DNA of 64,000 bases, taken from positions 248,001 through 312,000 of the forward strand of contig NZ_JOEI01000018.1 in assembly GCF_000718095.1 (NCBI RefSeq), read 5' to 3'. Below are positions 24,581-33,324 of the stretch, piece after piece. The translations under genes and the position numbers were made by a program. How positions within the stretch are numbered: position 1 is the first letter of the stretch; every line of letters starts with the position of its first letter. Below the pieces are notes generated by a model. That model was not told where the DNA came from. It worked only from the letters and a program-made list of their open reading frames with translations, and did no database searches. Origin of the DNA: Streptomyces scopuliridis RB72 (GTDB taxonomy: Bacteria > Actinomycetota > Actinomycetes > Streptomycetales > Streptomycetaceae).

Positions 24581-25803
24581 CCCGGCGCTCGGTGTCGGTC
24601 ACCGGCCTCGGTCTGACCACCCCCGCGGGCGTGGGGACGAAGGCGACCTGGGAGCGGCTGTGCGAGGGCACCTCCACCGCCGCGCCGGACGACCGGCTGG
24701 CCGGTCTGCCCGTCGACTTCTCCTGCCGGATCCCGGACTTCGACGCGTCGGCGGCCATCGGCCGGCGGATCGTCTGGCGCACCGACCGGTTCGTGCATCT
24801 CGCGCTGCTCACCGCGCGGGAAGCCCTCGCCGACTCCGGGCTCGACCCGACGGACTGGGACGGCGACCGGGTCGGGGTCGTCATCGGTGTGGGCGCCAGC
24901 AGCCAGGACACCGCGCCGCTCTCGTACGAACAGCTGGCACGCGGCGCCCACCGGGCGCTCTCGCCGACGATCGTGCCCCGCTCCATGCCCAACATGGCGC
25001 CCGCCGAGATCGCCATCGACTGCCGGGCCACCGGGCCCAACTTCGCGGTCAGTACGGCCTGTGCCTCCGGCGCCACCGCCCTCGGTCTCGCCCACGATCT
25101 GATCATCTCCGGGACCTGCGACATCGTCATCGCCGGAGGCAGCGAATCCGCCGGATCCTCGCGGCTGGCCGCCGGAGCGTTCTGGCGGATGGGCGCGCTG
25201 TCCACGCGCCGGCACGACCCCGCCGGGGCCTCCCGGCCCTTCGACGCGGACCGGGACGGCTTCGTCCTCGGCGAGGGCGCGGGCATCCTCGTCCTGGAGG
25301 AGACCGGCCACGCCAGGGCCCGCCGGGCGGCCGTCCACGCGCGGCTGGCCGGTCACGGGTCCAGCTGCGACGCCCACCACTGGACCAGCCCGCACCCGCG
25401 GGGACGCGGCACCGTACAGGCGCTGGGCACCGCTCTGACCGGCGCCGGACTCACCCCCGCCGACATCGGCCATGTCAACGCCCATGCCACCTCGACACCG
25501 GCCAACGACATCAGCGAGGCGGAGGCCCTGCGTACCGTCTTCGGTACGCCGCCGCCCGTCACCGCCACCAAGAGCGTCATCGGGCACGCCATCGCGGGCG
25601 CCGGGGCGATCGAGGCCGCGGTCAGCGTGCTGACCCTCACCACCCAGACCATCCATCCGACCGCCAATCTGGACCGGCCCGACCCCGCGATCGGCCTCGA
25701 CATCGTCAGCAAAGTGCCCCGGCAGCACCGGATGAGCGCCGTGGCCAGCACGTCCGTCGGCTTCGGCGGGCAGAACACCGCCCTCGTCTTCACCACCGCA
25801 TGA
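24577..25803 (+). CDS. beta-ketoacyl-ACP synthase (FabF-like)
   Basis: Ketosynthase of 408 aa of the FabF/KAS II type. The catalytic triad is complete: Cys162 (VSTACASGA), His303 (NAHATSTPAND) and His337 (KSVIGHAIAGAGA), with Lys332. It condenses an acyl primer with malonyl-ACP, probably on the ACP encoded just upstream, to which it is translationally coupled. There is a single KS and no chain-length factor, ketoreductase, dehydratase or acyltransferase nearby, so the locus must borrow these from fatty-acid synthesis or perform only one condensation. Confidence 0.92.
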   Translation: MTRRSVSVTGLGLTTPAGVGTKATWERLCEGTSTAAPDDRLAGLPVDFSCRIPDFDASAAIGRRIVWRTDRFVHLALLTAREALADSGLDPTDWDGDRVGVVIGVGASSQDTAPLSYEQLARGAHRALSPTIVPRSMPNMAPAEIAIDCRATGPNFAVSTACASGATALGLAHDLIISGTCDIVIAGGSESAGSSRLAAGAFWRMGALSTRRHDPAGASRPFDADRDGFVLGEGAGILVLEETGHARARRAAVHARLAGHGSSCDAHHWTSPHPRGRGTVQALGTALTGAGLTPADIGHVNAHATSTPANDISEAEALRTVFGTPPPVTATKSVIGHAIAGAGAIEAAVSVLTLTTQTIHPTANLDRPDPAIGLDIVSKVPRQHRMSAVASTSVGFGGQNTALVFTTA

Positions 25804-27056
25804 CGGGCGCACCTCTGCCGACCCCGGGTCCGGTCCCGGTCTCGGTCCCGCTGGCCTGTCCGGCGCTGCACGAGCGCGGATTCACCGCCGCCGCGCAGCG
25901 CCTCACCGCACCGGACGGGCCCGCCCTGCGTCCGGTCACGCTCGGCGGCGGTCTGCGCGCGTGGGCCGCCACGGACCCCGCCGTGGCGCGCGGTGCCCTC
26001 ACCGACCCGCGGCTGACCAACGACATCGGTGAGGTGGGCGAGCCGGTGCAGGGCTTTCCCGACCGCCGCTACCCCGAGGACTTCTTCTCCCACGCGCCGC
26101 AGCTGCTCTCCGCGTCCGGGGAACGCCACCGCGGGCTGCGCCGTATCGTCGCCCCGTACTTCACCGCCGCCGCGACGGAGCGTACGGGCGCACGGCTGCG
26201 GAATGCCCTGGCCCGGATCCTCGGCTCGCTGGCCGGGCGCGACCGGATCGACATCGTCACCGATCTCGCCCTGCCGCTGGCCGGGGCGACGGCCGGGGAG
26301 ATCCTGGGCATCGTCCCCGAGCGGTGCGACGCGGCGGTGACGGCCGCGCTCGCCGCCAGCGGCGCGGTCCCCGGCACCGAAGAGGCCCGGTCGGCGCACC
26401 GCGTCTTCGCCCAGACCGTCCTGCACATCATCGGCACGGCGCGCCGCTCCCCGGTCCCCACCGCCGCCACGGCGCTGCTGCACGCCCGGCAGAGCGGGCG
26501 GATCGGCAACGCCGAACTGGCCGGGATGCTCGGCATGCTGCTGATCGGTACGGTCGACTCGCTCTCCACCGTCGTCCCGGCGGGCGCCCTCATGGCCCTG
26601 CGGCGCCCCGAGGTACGGCACGGCCTCGGCGACGGTCACGGCGGCGGCCCCGCGTATACGGCGGCGGTCACCGAGGAGATCCTGCGGCTGAATCCGCCCT
26701 TCCAGCACACGGGTTGGCGGTTCACCCGGGACGACTGCGCCCTCGCGGGCGTCCCGCTGCCACGCGGCGCCGTGGTCGTCACGTCCGTACTCGCCGCCAA
26801 TCTCGACGCCACCACCTGGCCCGACCCGCTGCACGCCGACGCGCACCGCCGTACCGCCGCCGGGCATCTCTCCTTCGGGCACGGCCCCCATTACTGCCTC
26901 GGCGCGGCGCTCGGGCGCCGGCTCGTGCACGAGGCGCTGACCGGTCTCTTCCGCCGCTTCCCACGGCTGAGCCTCGCCGTACCCCTCGGTGAACTCACCT
27001 GGCACGGCACGTGTTTGCGCCGGCTCGACCGGCTCCCCGCGGACACTCACCCGTAG
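25800..27056 (+). CDS. cytochrome P450
   Basis: Bacterial class I P450 of 418 aa. The heme loop is FGHGPHYCLGAALGR with ligand Cys366. The ExxR motif is in EEILRL. The I helix reads LLIGTVDSLSTVV where most families have AGxxT, so the oxygen-activating Thr appears as Ser (VDS) or is shifted. It overlaps the ketosynthase stop (ATGA). It probably hydroxylates or desaturates the acyl chain, possibly while it is on the ACP. No ferredoxin gene is adjacent. Confidence 0.92.
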   Translation: MTGAPLPTPGPVPVSVPLACPALHERGFTAAAQRLTAPDGPALRPVTLGGGLRAWAATDPAVARGALTDPRLTNDIGEVGEPVQGFPDRRYPEDFFSHAPQLLSASGERHRGLRRIVAPYFTAAATERTGARLRNALARILGSLAGRDRIDIVTDLALPLAGATAGEILGIVPERCDAAVTAALAASGAVPGTEEARSAHRVFAQTVLHIIGTARRSPVPTAATALLHARQSGRIGNAELAGMLGMLLIGTVDSLSTVVPAGALMALRRPEVRHGLGDGHGGGPAYTAAVTEEILRLNPPFQHTGWRFTRDDCALAGVPLPRGAVVVTSVLAANLDATTWPDPLHADAHRRTAAGHLSFGHGPHYCLGAALGRRLVHEALTGLFRRFPRLSLAVPLGELTWHGTCLRRLDRLPADTHP

Positions 27057-27085
27057 GTCCCGGCAGGGCGCCAGGGAGGGGCCGG

Positions 27086-27121
27086 TTGAAGGCAGATCTC
27101 ACTTAGCTTAGGCTTGCCTAA
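27086..27121 (+). promoter_or_regulatory. iron box (DmdR/IdeR type) and promoter
   Basis: TTAGCTTAGGCTTGCCTAA (27103-27121) matches the actinobacterial iron box TTAGGTTAGGCTAACCTAA at 16 of 19 positions. It overlaps a promoter with TTGAAG (27086-27091), a 17-bp spacer and TAGGCT. Iron-replete DmdR1 should block transcription of the siderophore uptake genes that follow. Confidence 0.85.
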
Positions 27122-27176
27122 GTGCTTGCGATCGTGGGGTGCGTCCACGCTGCCCACAAAAACCTGAAGGACATTC

Positions 27177-28226
27177 ATGCCAGCCTGGTTCACCCGCGCG
27201 CGTCGTCGGACGCTCGCCGCCTCGGCCACCGCCGCCGCGTTCGCACTCGTTCTCGGCGGTTGCTCGTCGGGCGACCCGGAGCCCGCCGGCGCGTCGGACA
27301 GGAGCGGCGGATCCGGAGCCTTCCCGGTCACGATCAAGAGCGCCCTCGGCGACGCGAAGATATCCGAACAGCCCGAACGTGTCGTCACGTTGGGGCAGGG
27401 CTCCGCCGAGACGGCCATCGCGCTCGGCCACACGCCCGTGGGTATCGAGAGCTATGAGTGGGGCAGCGACAAGACCGGCTATCTGCCGTGGATCCACGAG
27501 GCCGTGACCAAGGCGGGCGACAAGCTGCCGACGCAGTTCACGGGCGGTGAGGACATCGACTTCGAGGCCATCACCGAGCTCGAACCCGATGTGATCCTGG
27601 CCCCGTGGTCGGGCGTCACCCAGGAGCAGTTCGACATCCTCTCCGACATCGCGCCGACCGTCGCGTACCCCGATCTGGCGTGGAGCACGAACTGGGACGA
27701 GCAGATCGACCTCATCGCCAAGGCGCTGGGGCAGCCCGCCGAGGCGAAGACCCTCACCTCGAAGATCGAGAAGCAGCTCGCCGACGCCGCGGCGACCCGG
27801 CCGGACTACAAGGACGTCTCGTTCTCGTACATCTACACCTCCGGCCCCGGCACCCTCGGTGTGTTCCAGAGTGAGGAGCAGCGGGTCGAGATGGTCTCGT
27901 CCCTCGGGCTCACCGTCGATCCGGTCGTGAACACCTTCAAGGAGACCAAGGGCACCGACTCCGCGCTGATCGGCCTTGAGAACGCCGAGAAGCTCGCCGA
28001 CAGCGACCTGGTCTTCACGTTCTACACCGACGCCAAGACCCGCAAGGAGACCGAGGCGCAGAAGCTGTACGCGGCGATCCCGGCCGTCAAGCGCGGCGCC
28101 GTGGTCGCCAGTGACGACAACTCCTTCGTCACGGCGTCGTCCATCATCAATCCGCTCACCGTCCCCTGGGTCATCGACCGCTATCTGCCGCTGATCGACA
28201 AGGCCGTCGCCAAGCTCGACAAGTGA
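27177..28226 (+). CDS. iron-siderophore ABC transporter substrate-binding lipoprotein
   Basis: FepB/FhuD-type (class III) binding protein of 349 aa, anchored outside the membrane. The lipobox LVLGGC follows an Arg-rich n-region, and the Cys is at about residue 29. ERVVTLGQGSAETAIALG and ELEPDVILAPWSGVTQEQFDIL are typical TroA/BtuF-fold segments. ATG 27177 has AAGGAC upstream. It lies first in an iron-boxed operon, followed by two permeases. The siderophore type cannot be told from sequence. Confidence 0.92.
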   Translation: MPAWFTRARRRTLAASATAAAFALVLGGCSSGDPEPAGASDRSGGSGAFPVTIKSALGDAKISEQPERVVTLGQGSAETAIALGHTPVGIESYEWGSDKTGYLPWIHEAVTKAGDKLPTQFTGGEDIDFEAITELEPDVILAPWSGVTQEQFDILSDIAPTVAYPDLAWSTNWDEQIDLIAKALGQPAEAKTLTSKIEKQLADAAATRPDYKDVSFSYIYTSGPGTLGVFQSEEQRVEMVSSLGLTVDPVVNTFKETKGTDSALIGLENAEKLADSDLVFTFYTDAKTRKETEAQKLYAAIPAVKRGAVVASDDNSFVTASSIINPLTVPWVIDRYLPLIDKAVAKLDK

Positions 28227-28255
28227 CCCGAGCCCGATCAGAGAGACATGGCGGG

Positions 28256-29248
28256 ATGACCAGCACCTCCCGGCGGGTGTACGCCCTGCTCATCGGGGTG
28301 GCCGTACTCGCCTGCGCCGTACTCGCGAGCGTCATGTTCGGCAGCAGGAACACCTCGTTCGGCGAGGTCCTCGACGTACTCTCCGGCACTGCCGATCCCT
28401 ATGTGACCACCGTGGTCGAGAGCCGCTACCCGCGGACCGCGCTCGGGCTGCTCGCCGGGCTCTGTCTCGCCGTGGCAGGCACCCTGATGCAGGGGGTCAC
28501 CCGTAACCCGCTGGCCGACCCCGGGCTCCTCGGGATCAACGCGGGCGCCGCCGCGAGCGTCGTCGCCGCGACGGCGTTCCTGGGGGCCTCGGGCACCACC
28601 GACACCATGTGGTGGGCACTGCCCGGCGCCCTGCTCGCCGGGCTGCTCGTCCATGCCATCGGATCGGCGGGGGCGAGTACGTCCCTGGTGCGGCTGGTGC
28701 TCGCGGGGGCGGTGCTCTCCGCGGTGCTGATGGCGTTCATCCAGGCCGTCACGCTGAGCAGGCCGAAGGTCTTCGACAGCTACCGGTACTGGGTGGTCGG
28801 CGCCCTCGGCGGCCGGGACTTCGATGTCCTGCTGTCGGTGCTGCCGTTCGCCGCGTTCGGGCTCCTGATCGCCCTGCTGCTGGGCCCCGGCCTCAATACG
28901 ATGGCGCTCGGCGACGAGTCCGCCGCGTCCCTCGGGGCGAACCCGGCGCTGGTGCGCGGGGCCGGACTGTTCGCGGCGACGCTGCTGAGCGCGGCGGCGA
29001 CCGCGGCCGTCGGCCCCATCGCCTTCGTCGGACTGGCCGTTCCGCATCTGGTGCGGGCGCTGGTCGGGGTCGACTTCCGGCTCCAGATCGCGTTCTCGGC
29101 CGTCGCCGGTCCCGCGCTGCTGCTCATGGCGGATGTGGCGGGCCGGGTCGTCCTGCGCCCGCAGGAGCTGATGGTCGGGGTCGTGACCGCGTTCATCGGA
29201 GCGCCCGCGCTGCTCTACGCCGTACGCCGGATGAAGGGGACCTCATGA
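28256..29248 (+). CDS. FecCD-type siderophore permease 1
   Basis: BtuC/FecD-family permease of 330 aa with about ten membrane helices. RYPRTALGLLAGLCLAVAGT, MQGVTRNPLADPGLLGINAG and the C-terminal VGPIAFVGLAVPHLVRALVG ATPase-docking loop are diagnostic. The ATG at 28256 has GAGAGA 9 nt upstream; a GTG at 28223 overlapping the previous stop (GTGA) is an alternative start. It pairs with the second permease to form the channel. Confidence 0.92.
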   Translation: MTSTSRRVYALLIGVAVLACAVLASVMFGSRNTSFGEVLDVLSGTADPYVTTVVESRYPRTALGLLAGLCLAVAGTLMQGVTRNPLADPGLLGINAGAAASVVAATAFLGASGTTDTMWWALPGALLAGLLVHAIGSAGASTSLVRLVLAGAVLSAVLMAFIQAVTLSRPKVFDSYRYWVVGALGGRDFDVLLSVLPFAAFGLLIALLLGPGLNTMALGDESAASLGANPALVRGAGLFAATLLSAAATAAVGPIAFVGLAVPHLVRALVGVDFRLQIAFSAVAGPALLLMADVAGRVVLRPQELMVGVVTAFIGAPALLYAVRRMKGTS

Positions 29249-30330
29249 CGCCGACCCGGACCGGGAGCCGGACCGGGAGCCGGACCGGGGGACTGGCCTC
29301 GCCACCCGGTTATCTGACGGTCGGTCGCGTCGTGGCGCTGCCCGTGCGCCGTATCTCCGTGATCACCGCGGCCGTCCTGCTGATCCTGATCGTCGCGGGC
29401 GCGGTCGCCACGCTCTCGCTGGGGCGGCTCGGTATCCCGCTCGCCGACCTCGCGGGCGCCGTCACGGGCGGCGCGGAGGGGAAGGACGCGTTCGTACTGG
29501 AGCGGCTGCGCGGCCCGCGGCTCGTGGTCGCGGTGGGCACCGGCGCGGCGCTCGGCCTGTCGGGCGCGCTCTTCCAGTCCGTCACCCGTAACCCCCTGGG
29601 CAGCCCCGATGTGATCGGACTCAACGCCGGGGCGGGGGCGGGCGCCGCGATCGTGGCGCTGTTCCTGCCGGGGACGCTGCCGGTGCCGATGGGCGCGCTC
29701 GCCGGAGCCGTGTTCGCCATGGTGCTGGTGTACGTATCGACCGGGAGCGGATTCCGGAACCCGGGGCGGCTCGTGGTGGCCGGTATCGGGGTCGCCGCGA
29801 TCGCCACGGCGGTCATCCAGTACGTGGTCTACGCCGTGGAACGGGACAAGGCGTCCGTCCTCACCGCCTATGTCAACGGCAGTCTGGCGGCCCGGTCCTG
29901 GGACGACGCCGGCACGATCTGGCTCGTGCTGCTCGTGGTGGCCCCGCTCACCGCGCTGATCGCGCGCCGGCTCGACATCGGCGAGATGGGCGACGAACTC
30001 GCCGGCGGGCTCGGCTCCGAGCCGGGGACGACGAAGAGCGTCGCCGTCACCCTGTCGATCGTGCTCTCCGCCGGAGCGGTCAGCGTCGCGGGCCCCATCG
30101 CGTTCATCGCGCTGACCGCGCCGCAGATCGCCAAGCGGCTCACCCGCGGCTCCGGCCCCCATCTGACGCTGGCTTCGCTGGTCGGCGCGTTGCTGCTGGT
30201 GCTCGCGGATCTCGCCGCGCAGCAGCTGCCCCTCTTCGAGAATCTGCCCGTCGGCATTTACACGATGGCCATCGGGGGTGTGTACCTCGGATATCTGCTG
30301 ACCCGCGAATGGAGAAGGGGAATTCTGTGA
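29245..30330 (+). CDS. FecCD-type siderophore permease 2
   Basis: Second BtuC/FecD permease of 361 aa. It begins at ATG 29245, overlapping the previous stop (ATGA). LRGPRLVVAVGTGAALGLSG, FQSVTRNPLGSPDVIGLNAG and VAGPIAFIALTAPQIAKRLT are family signatures. Its N terminus has an extra basic stretch (RTGSRTGSRTGG) made by a 12-bp tandem repeat. No ATP-binding subunit gene follows in this window, so the transporter must use an ATPase from elsewhere. Confidence 0.92.
   Translation: MTPTRTGSRTGSRTGGLASPPGYLTVGRVVALPVRRISVITAAVLLILIVAGAVATLSLGRLGIPLADLAGAVTGGAEGKDAFVLERLRGPRLVVAVGTGAALGLSGALFQSVTRNPLGSPDVIGLNAGAGAGAAIVALFLPGTLPVPMGALAGAVFAMVLVYVSTGSGFRNPGRLVVAGIGVAAIATAVIQYVVYAVERDKASVLTAYVNGSLAARSWDDAGTIWLVLLVVAPLTALIARRLDIGEMGDELAGGLGSEPGTTKSVAVTLSIVLSAGAVSVAGPIAFIALTAPQIAKRLTRGSGPHLTLASLVGALLLVLADLAAQQLPLFENLPVGIYTMAIGGVYLGYLLTREWRRGIL
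29256..29291 (+). repeat. 12-bp tandem repeat in permease N terminus
   Basis: Three units of CCGGACCGGGAG (the last ends GGGGG) encode repeated Arg-Thr-Gly-Ser in the cytoplasmic N terminus. In-frame expansion or loss would change only tail length. Confidence 0.85.
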
Positions 30331-30477
30331 CCGCCGGACCGGCTTTCGCACGCGTGCTCCCCTTAGGTGTCAGAAGAGCGATTCCCGACCGCTTTCGGGT
30401 GACGCATCCGGCGATAAGCCGCGCGTGGGGGCCATGTCGTGGAGCCTCATGGCATCACGACAAAGGAGTCACCCCGC

Positions 30478-30828
30478 ATGCGTCTTCGCGCTCCCCTGGC
30501 CGCCGCCGTCGGCGCCCTCGCCCTGCTCGTCTCCGTACCCGGCTCCGCTTCGGCGGCCGAAGGTGAATTCACCTATGTCTATACGGACATCGCGGGAAAG
30601 CCACGGGTCGGCGGACTGGTGGACCCCGACAACCTGGTCTGCATCACCCTCCCCGAAGCGGCCGGTGAATACGTACCGCCCGCGCATACGCCGCGCAACC
30701 ACACGACGGCCGCCGCGCTCGTCTTCACCGGGCCGGACTGCGACGGCGAGGAATACACCCTCCGCCCCGGCGGCTCGGCGAGCGAGCGCCTCAAACTGCG
30801 GTCCGTCCTCTTCTTCGAGCGTTTCTGA
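30478..30828 (+). CDS. small secreted protein of unknown function
   Basis: Predicted 116-aa secreted protein. A Sec signal peptide (LAAAVGALALLVSVPGSASA) ends near residue 27, leaving a mature domain of about 90 aa with two cysteines (NLVCITLPE and GPDCDGEEY) that could form one disulfide. AAGGAG lies 10 nt before ATG 30478. I do not recognise the family beyond similar small Streptomyces exported proteins. A terminator follows. Confidence 0.75.
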   Translation: MRLRAPLAAAVGALALLVSVPGSASAAEGEFTYVYTDIAGKPRVGGLVDPDNLVCITLPEAAGEYVPPAHTPRNHTTAAALVFTGPDCDGEEYTLRPGGSASERLKLRSVLFFERF

Positions 30829-30841
30829 AGGACACCGCCCG

Positions 30842-30880
30842 CCCCGTCCGCTCACCGAGCCGGACGGGGTGTTTCTCTGT
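30842..30880 (+). terminator. terminator after small secreted protein gene
   Basis: CCCCGTCCG (30842-30850) and CGGACGGGG (30861-30869) form a 9-bp stem with a 10-nt loop, followed by T-rich TGTTTCTCTGT. Confidence 0.8.
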
Positions 30881-31011
30881 CCACAGGGAGAGACCGGCCC
30901 CTGTTTCAACCGTCCGGGAAAGCGGGCAACCATGCGTCGTCGTTCCGTGGGCCACTGGATTCCGTGGACCACCACATTCCGTGGGCCATTACGCCGATCA
31001 GGAGACCGAGC

Positions 31012-31248
31012 ATGGAATACGAAATGCGCGCGGAGTACGCGGAGGGCGCCTCACCCCGTGACCCGGAACCCCGATTCGAGGTATGGCACATCACGCGACT
31101 GGACCAGACGACCGCGCTGTGCGGGCGCGAGCTGGACCCGGACGCCGTCACACTGACGGCGGACGCGTGGGGCACGCCCGCCGGGCAGCCCCTCTGCCAC
31201 GCCTGCGGTGCTTCCTACATCCACCAGGTGCCGCACCACCTCTCGTAA
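31012..31248 (+). CDS. small cysteine-rich hypothetical protein
   Basis: Predicted 78-aa protein. Three cysteines and a histidine, in TALCGREL and PLCHACGASYIH, suggest a small zinc-ribbon-like site (C...CxxC). ATG 31012 has AGGAG 8 nt upstream. It is widespread in form among Streptomyces small proteins, but the function is unknown. It has no secretion signal. Confidence 0.7.
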   Translation: MEYEMRAEYAEGASPRDPEPRFEVWHITRLDQTTALCGRELDPDAVTLTADAWGTPAGQPLCHACGASYIHQVPHHLS

Positions 31249-31378
31249 GGGCCTCCCGTGACGGCCTCTCGCGACGGCCGGGAATCCCACGGGGCGCGGA
31301 TGCGTTGCCGAGGGGGCGGAGGCTGCCTCCGGACACCCCTGGTATACGACACCCACGACCCTGGAGAGAAGCGGAAAC

Positions 31379-32107
31379 ATGCGCGTCGAAATCTGGAGCG
31401 ACATCGCCTGTCCCTGGTGCTACATCGGAAAGGCCCGGTTCGAGAAGGGGCTCGCGGCCTTCGCCCACCGGGACGAGGTCGAGGTGGTGCACCGGTCGTT
31501 CGAGCTGGATCCGGGGCACGCCAAGGGGGACACCGGGCTGGTCGTCGACATGCTGGCCGCCAAGTACGGGCGCAGCCGTACGGAGGCGCTCGCCATGGAG
31601 GAGGGCGTCGCCGCCAACGCACGGTCCGAGGGGCTGGGCTACCGGATCGAGGGGCGCGATCACGGCAGTACGTTCGACATCCACCGGCTGCTGCACCTCG
31701 CCAAGGCCCGGGGCCGCCAGGAAGAACTGCTGAACCTCGCGTACCGGGCGAACTTCGCCGAGGAGCGCTCCGTCTACGACCAGGAGACCCTGGTGTCGCT
31801 TGCCGTCGAGGCCGGTCTGGACGAGGCGGAGGTCCGCGGGGTGCTCGCCGACGCGGACGCGTACGCCGACGAGGTACGGGCCGATGAGCGCGAGGCCGCC
31901 GAACTGGGCGCGAACGGGGTGCCGTTCTTCGTGCTCGACCGGCGCTACGGCGTCTCCGGCGGGCAGCCGGCCGAGGTGTTCACGCAGGCGCTGGAGCAGG
32001 CGTGGCAGGGCCGTACGATCACGCCCGTCGGCACGTCGTCGCCGGACGCCGCGGTCTGTGACACCGACGGCTCCTGCGAGATTCCGCAGGCCGGGGCCCA
32101 TTCATAA
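31379..32107 (+). CDS. DsbA family oxidoreductase (FrnE-like)
   Basis: Predicted 242-aa protein of the FrnE branch of the DsbA/thioredoxin superfamily. The redox motif CPWC is at residues 11-14 and the cis-Pro region is NGVPFFVLDRRYGVSGGQP. It has no signal peptide, so it acts in the cytosol. Known members include the frenolicin FrnE and a Deinococcus disulfide isomerase. A second Cys pair near the C terminus (VCDTDGSC) is typical of this subfamily. Confidence 0.9.
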   Translation: MRVEIWSDIACPWCYIGKARFEKGLAAFAHRDEVEVVHRSFELDPGHAKGDTGLVVDMLAAKYGRSRTEALAMEEGVAANARSEGLGYRIEGRDHGSTFDIHRLLHLAKARGRQEELLNLAYRANFAEERSVYDQETLVSLAVEAGLDEAEVRGVLADADAYADEVRADEREAAELGANGVPFFVLDRRYGVSGGQPAEVFTQALEQAWQGRTITPVGTSSPDAAVCDTDGSCEIPQAGAHS

Positions 32108-32176
32108 GGACTGCTTGGGTGTTCCCTTCACCATTGCGCAATTGACTATGAGGTGGCCGGGTTCCAGGGTGGATTC

Positions 32177-33226
32177 ATGGACTCCCTGGGAGGCGCCGAG
32201 TTCGCGCCGGATATGACGTATCTGAACACGTCCAGCTGCGGTCTGCTGCCCCGCAGGTCGGTCGAGGCCGTACAGGCGCTGGCCCGGGACAACGCGACCG
32301 GCCGGGGCGGTGAGGGTGCGGGCGGTTTCGAGACCGTGGACGCCGCGCGCGACTCCTTCGCCCGGCTGGCCGGGGTCCCGGCCGAGCGCGTCGCGGTGGG
32401 CGGCTCGGTCGCCGTGCATGTCGGGCTGATCGCGTCCTCCCTGCGGCCGGGTGACGAAGTCCTCTTCCCCGAGGGCGAGTTCAGCTCCGTCATCACCCCG
32501 TTCGCCGTCCGCGGCGATCTCGTGCTCCGGTACGCGCCGCTGGAGAAGCTGGCCGGGGAGGTGCGGCCGGGCACGGCGCTGGTGGCCTTCTCCTCGGCCC
32601 AGTCCGCGGACGGCAGGGTCGCCGATCTGCCCGCGATCCGCGCCGCCGCGGCGGCGCACGGCGCCCGTACGCTGCTGGACGCGACGCAGTCGGCCGGCTG
32701 GCTGCCGCTCGACGCCGGGGCGTACGACTACACCGTGACCGGCGGGTTCAAGTTCCTGCTCTGCCCGCGCGGTACGTCCTTCCTCACCGTGACCGAGGAA
32801 GCGCAGGGGTCACTGTTGCCGCGGCACGCGGGCTGGGTGGCCGCCGAGGATGTGTGGGGCAGTACGTACGGTCCCGTCGAGCGGCTGGCCACCACCGCGC
32901 GCCGCTTCGACGAACCGCCTGCCTTCCTCTCGTACTACGGCGCCGAGCAGTCCCTCGCGCTGCTGGAGGAGATCGGAATCGACGCGATCCACGCCCATGA
33001 CACCGCACTCGCCGCCCGCTTCCGTGCGGGACTGACCGGGCTCGGCCACGAACCGGTCCCCGGCGAGTCGGCGATCGTGTCCGTCCCTGGACTGACGGAC
33101 CGTCACCCCGATCTGCGGCGGGCGCGGGTGGCGGTGTCGGTACGCGCCGGGTACGTACGGGCGGCGTTCCACCTCTACAACACCACCGCCGACGTGGACC
33201 GGGCGCTGGACGTGCTCGCCGGCTGA
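32177..33226 (+). CDS. class V aminotransferase
   Basis: PLP enzyme of about 349 aa of the aminotransferase class V / cysteine desulfurase fold. The cofactor Asp and His-equivalent region is LLDATQSAGWLPLDAGAYD, and the Schiff-base Lys lies in TVTGGFKFLLCPRGTSFL. It lacks a mobile catalytic Cys loop typical of desulfurases, so a transaminase or lyase role is likelier. ATG 32177 has CAGGGTGGA upstream; GTG 32153 is the alternative. The substrate is unknown. Confidence 0.85.
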   Translation: MDSLGGAEFAPDMTYLNTSSCGLLPRRSVEAVQALARDNATGRGGEGAGGFETVDAARDSFARLAGVPAERVAVGGSVAVHVGLIASSLRPGDEVLFPEGEFSSVITPFAVRGDLVLRYAPLEKLAGEVRPGTALVAFSSAQSADGRVADLPAIRAAAAAHGARTLLDATQSAGWLPLDAGAYDYTVTGGFKFLLCPRGTSFLTVTEEAQGSLLPRHAGWVAAEDVWGSTYGPVERLATTARRFDEPPAFLSYYGAEQSLALLEEIGIDAIHAHDTALAARFRAGLTGLGHEPVPGESAIVSVPGLTDRHPDLRRARVAVSVRAGYVRAAFHLYNTTADVDRALDVLAG

Positions 33227-33276
33227 GCGGTGCTGAGCGGTCGGCGGGGCTGTTGACGCGCGCGTCACCGGGGACG

Positions 33277-33324
33277 CCTTCCGGAGCCGGACGTCTTCTA
33301 CCTTCCGGAGCCGGACGTCTTCTA
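33277..33324. repeat. perfect 24-bp tandem duplication
   Basis: Two identical adjacent 24-bp units (33277-33300, 33301-33324), each beginning CCTTCCGGAGCC and ending GACGTCTTCTA. The last three bases of the second unit are the complement of the ABC ATPase stop codon, so the duplication begins exactly at the end of that gene. Confidence 0.9.

Noticed and set aside
30384..30399. Terminator hairpin CCCGA/TCGGG after the second FecCD gene
   Set aside because: Only 5 bp, no T-tract; too weak to call.
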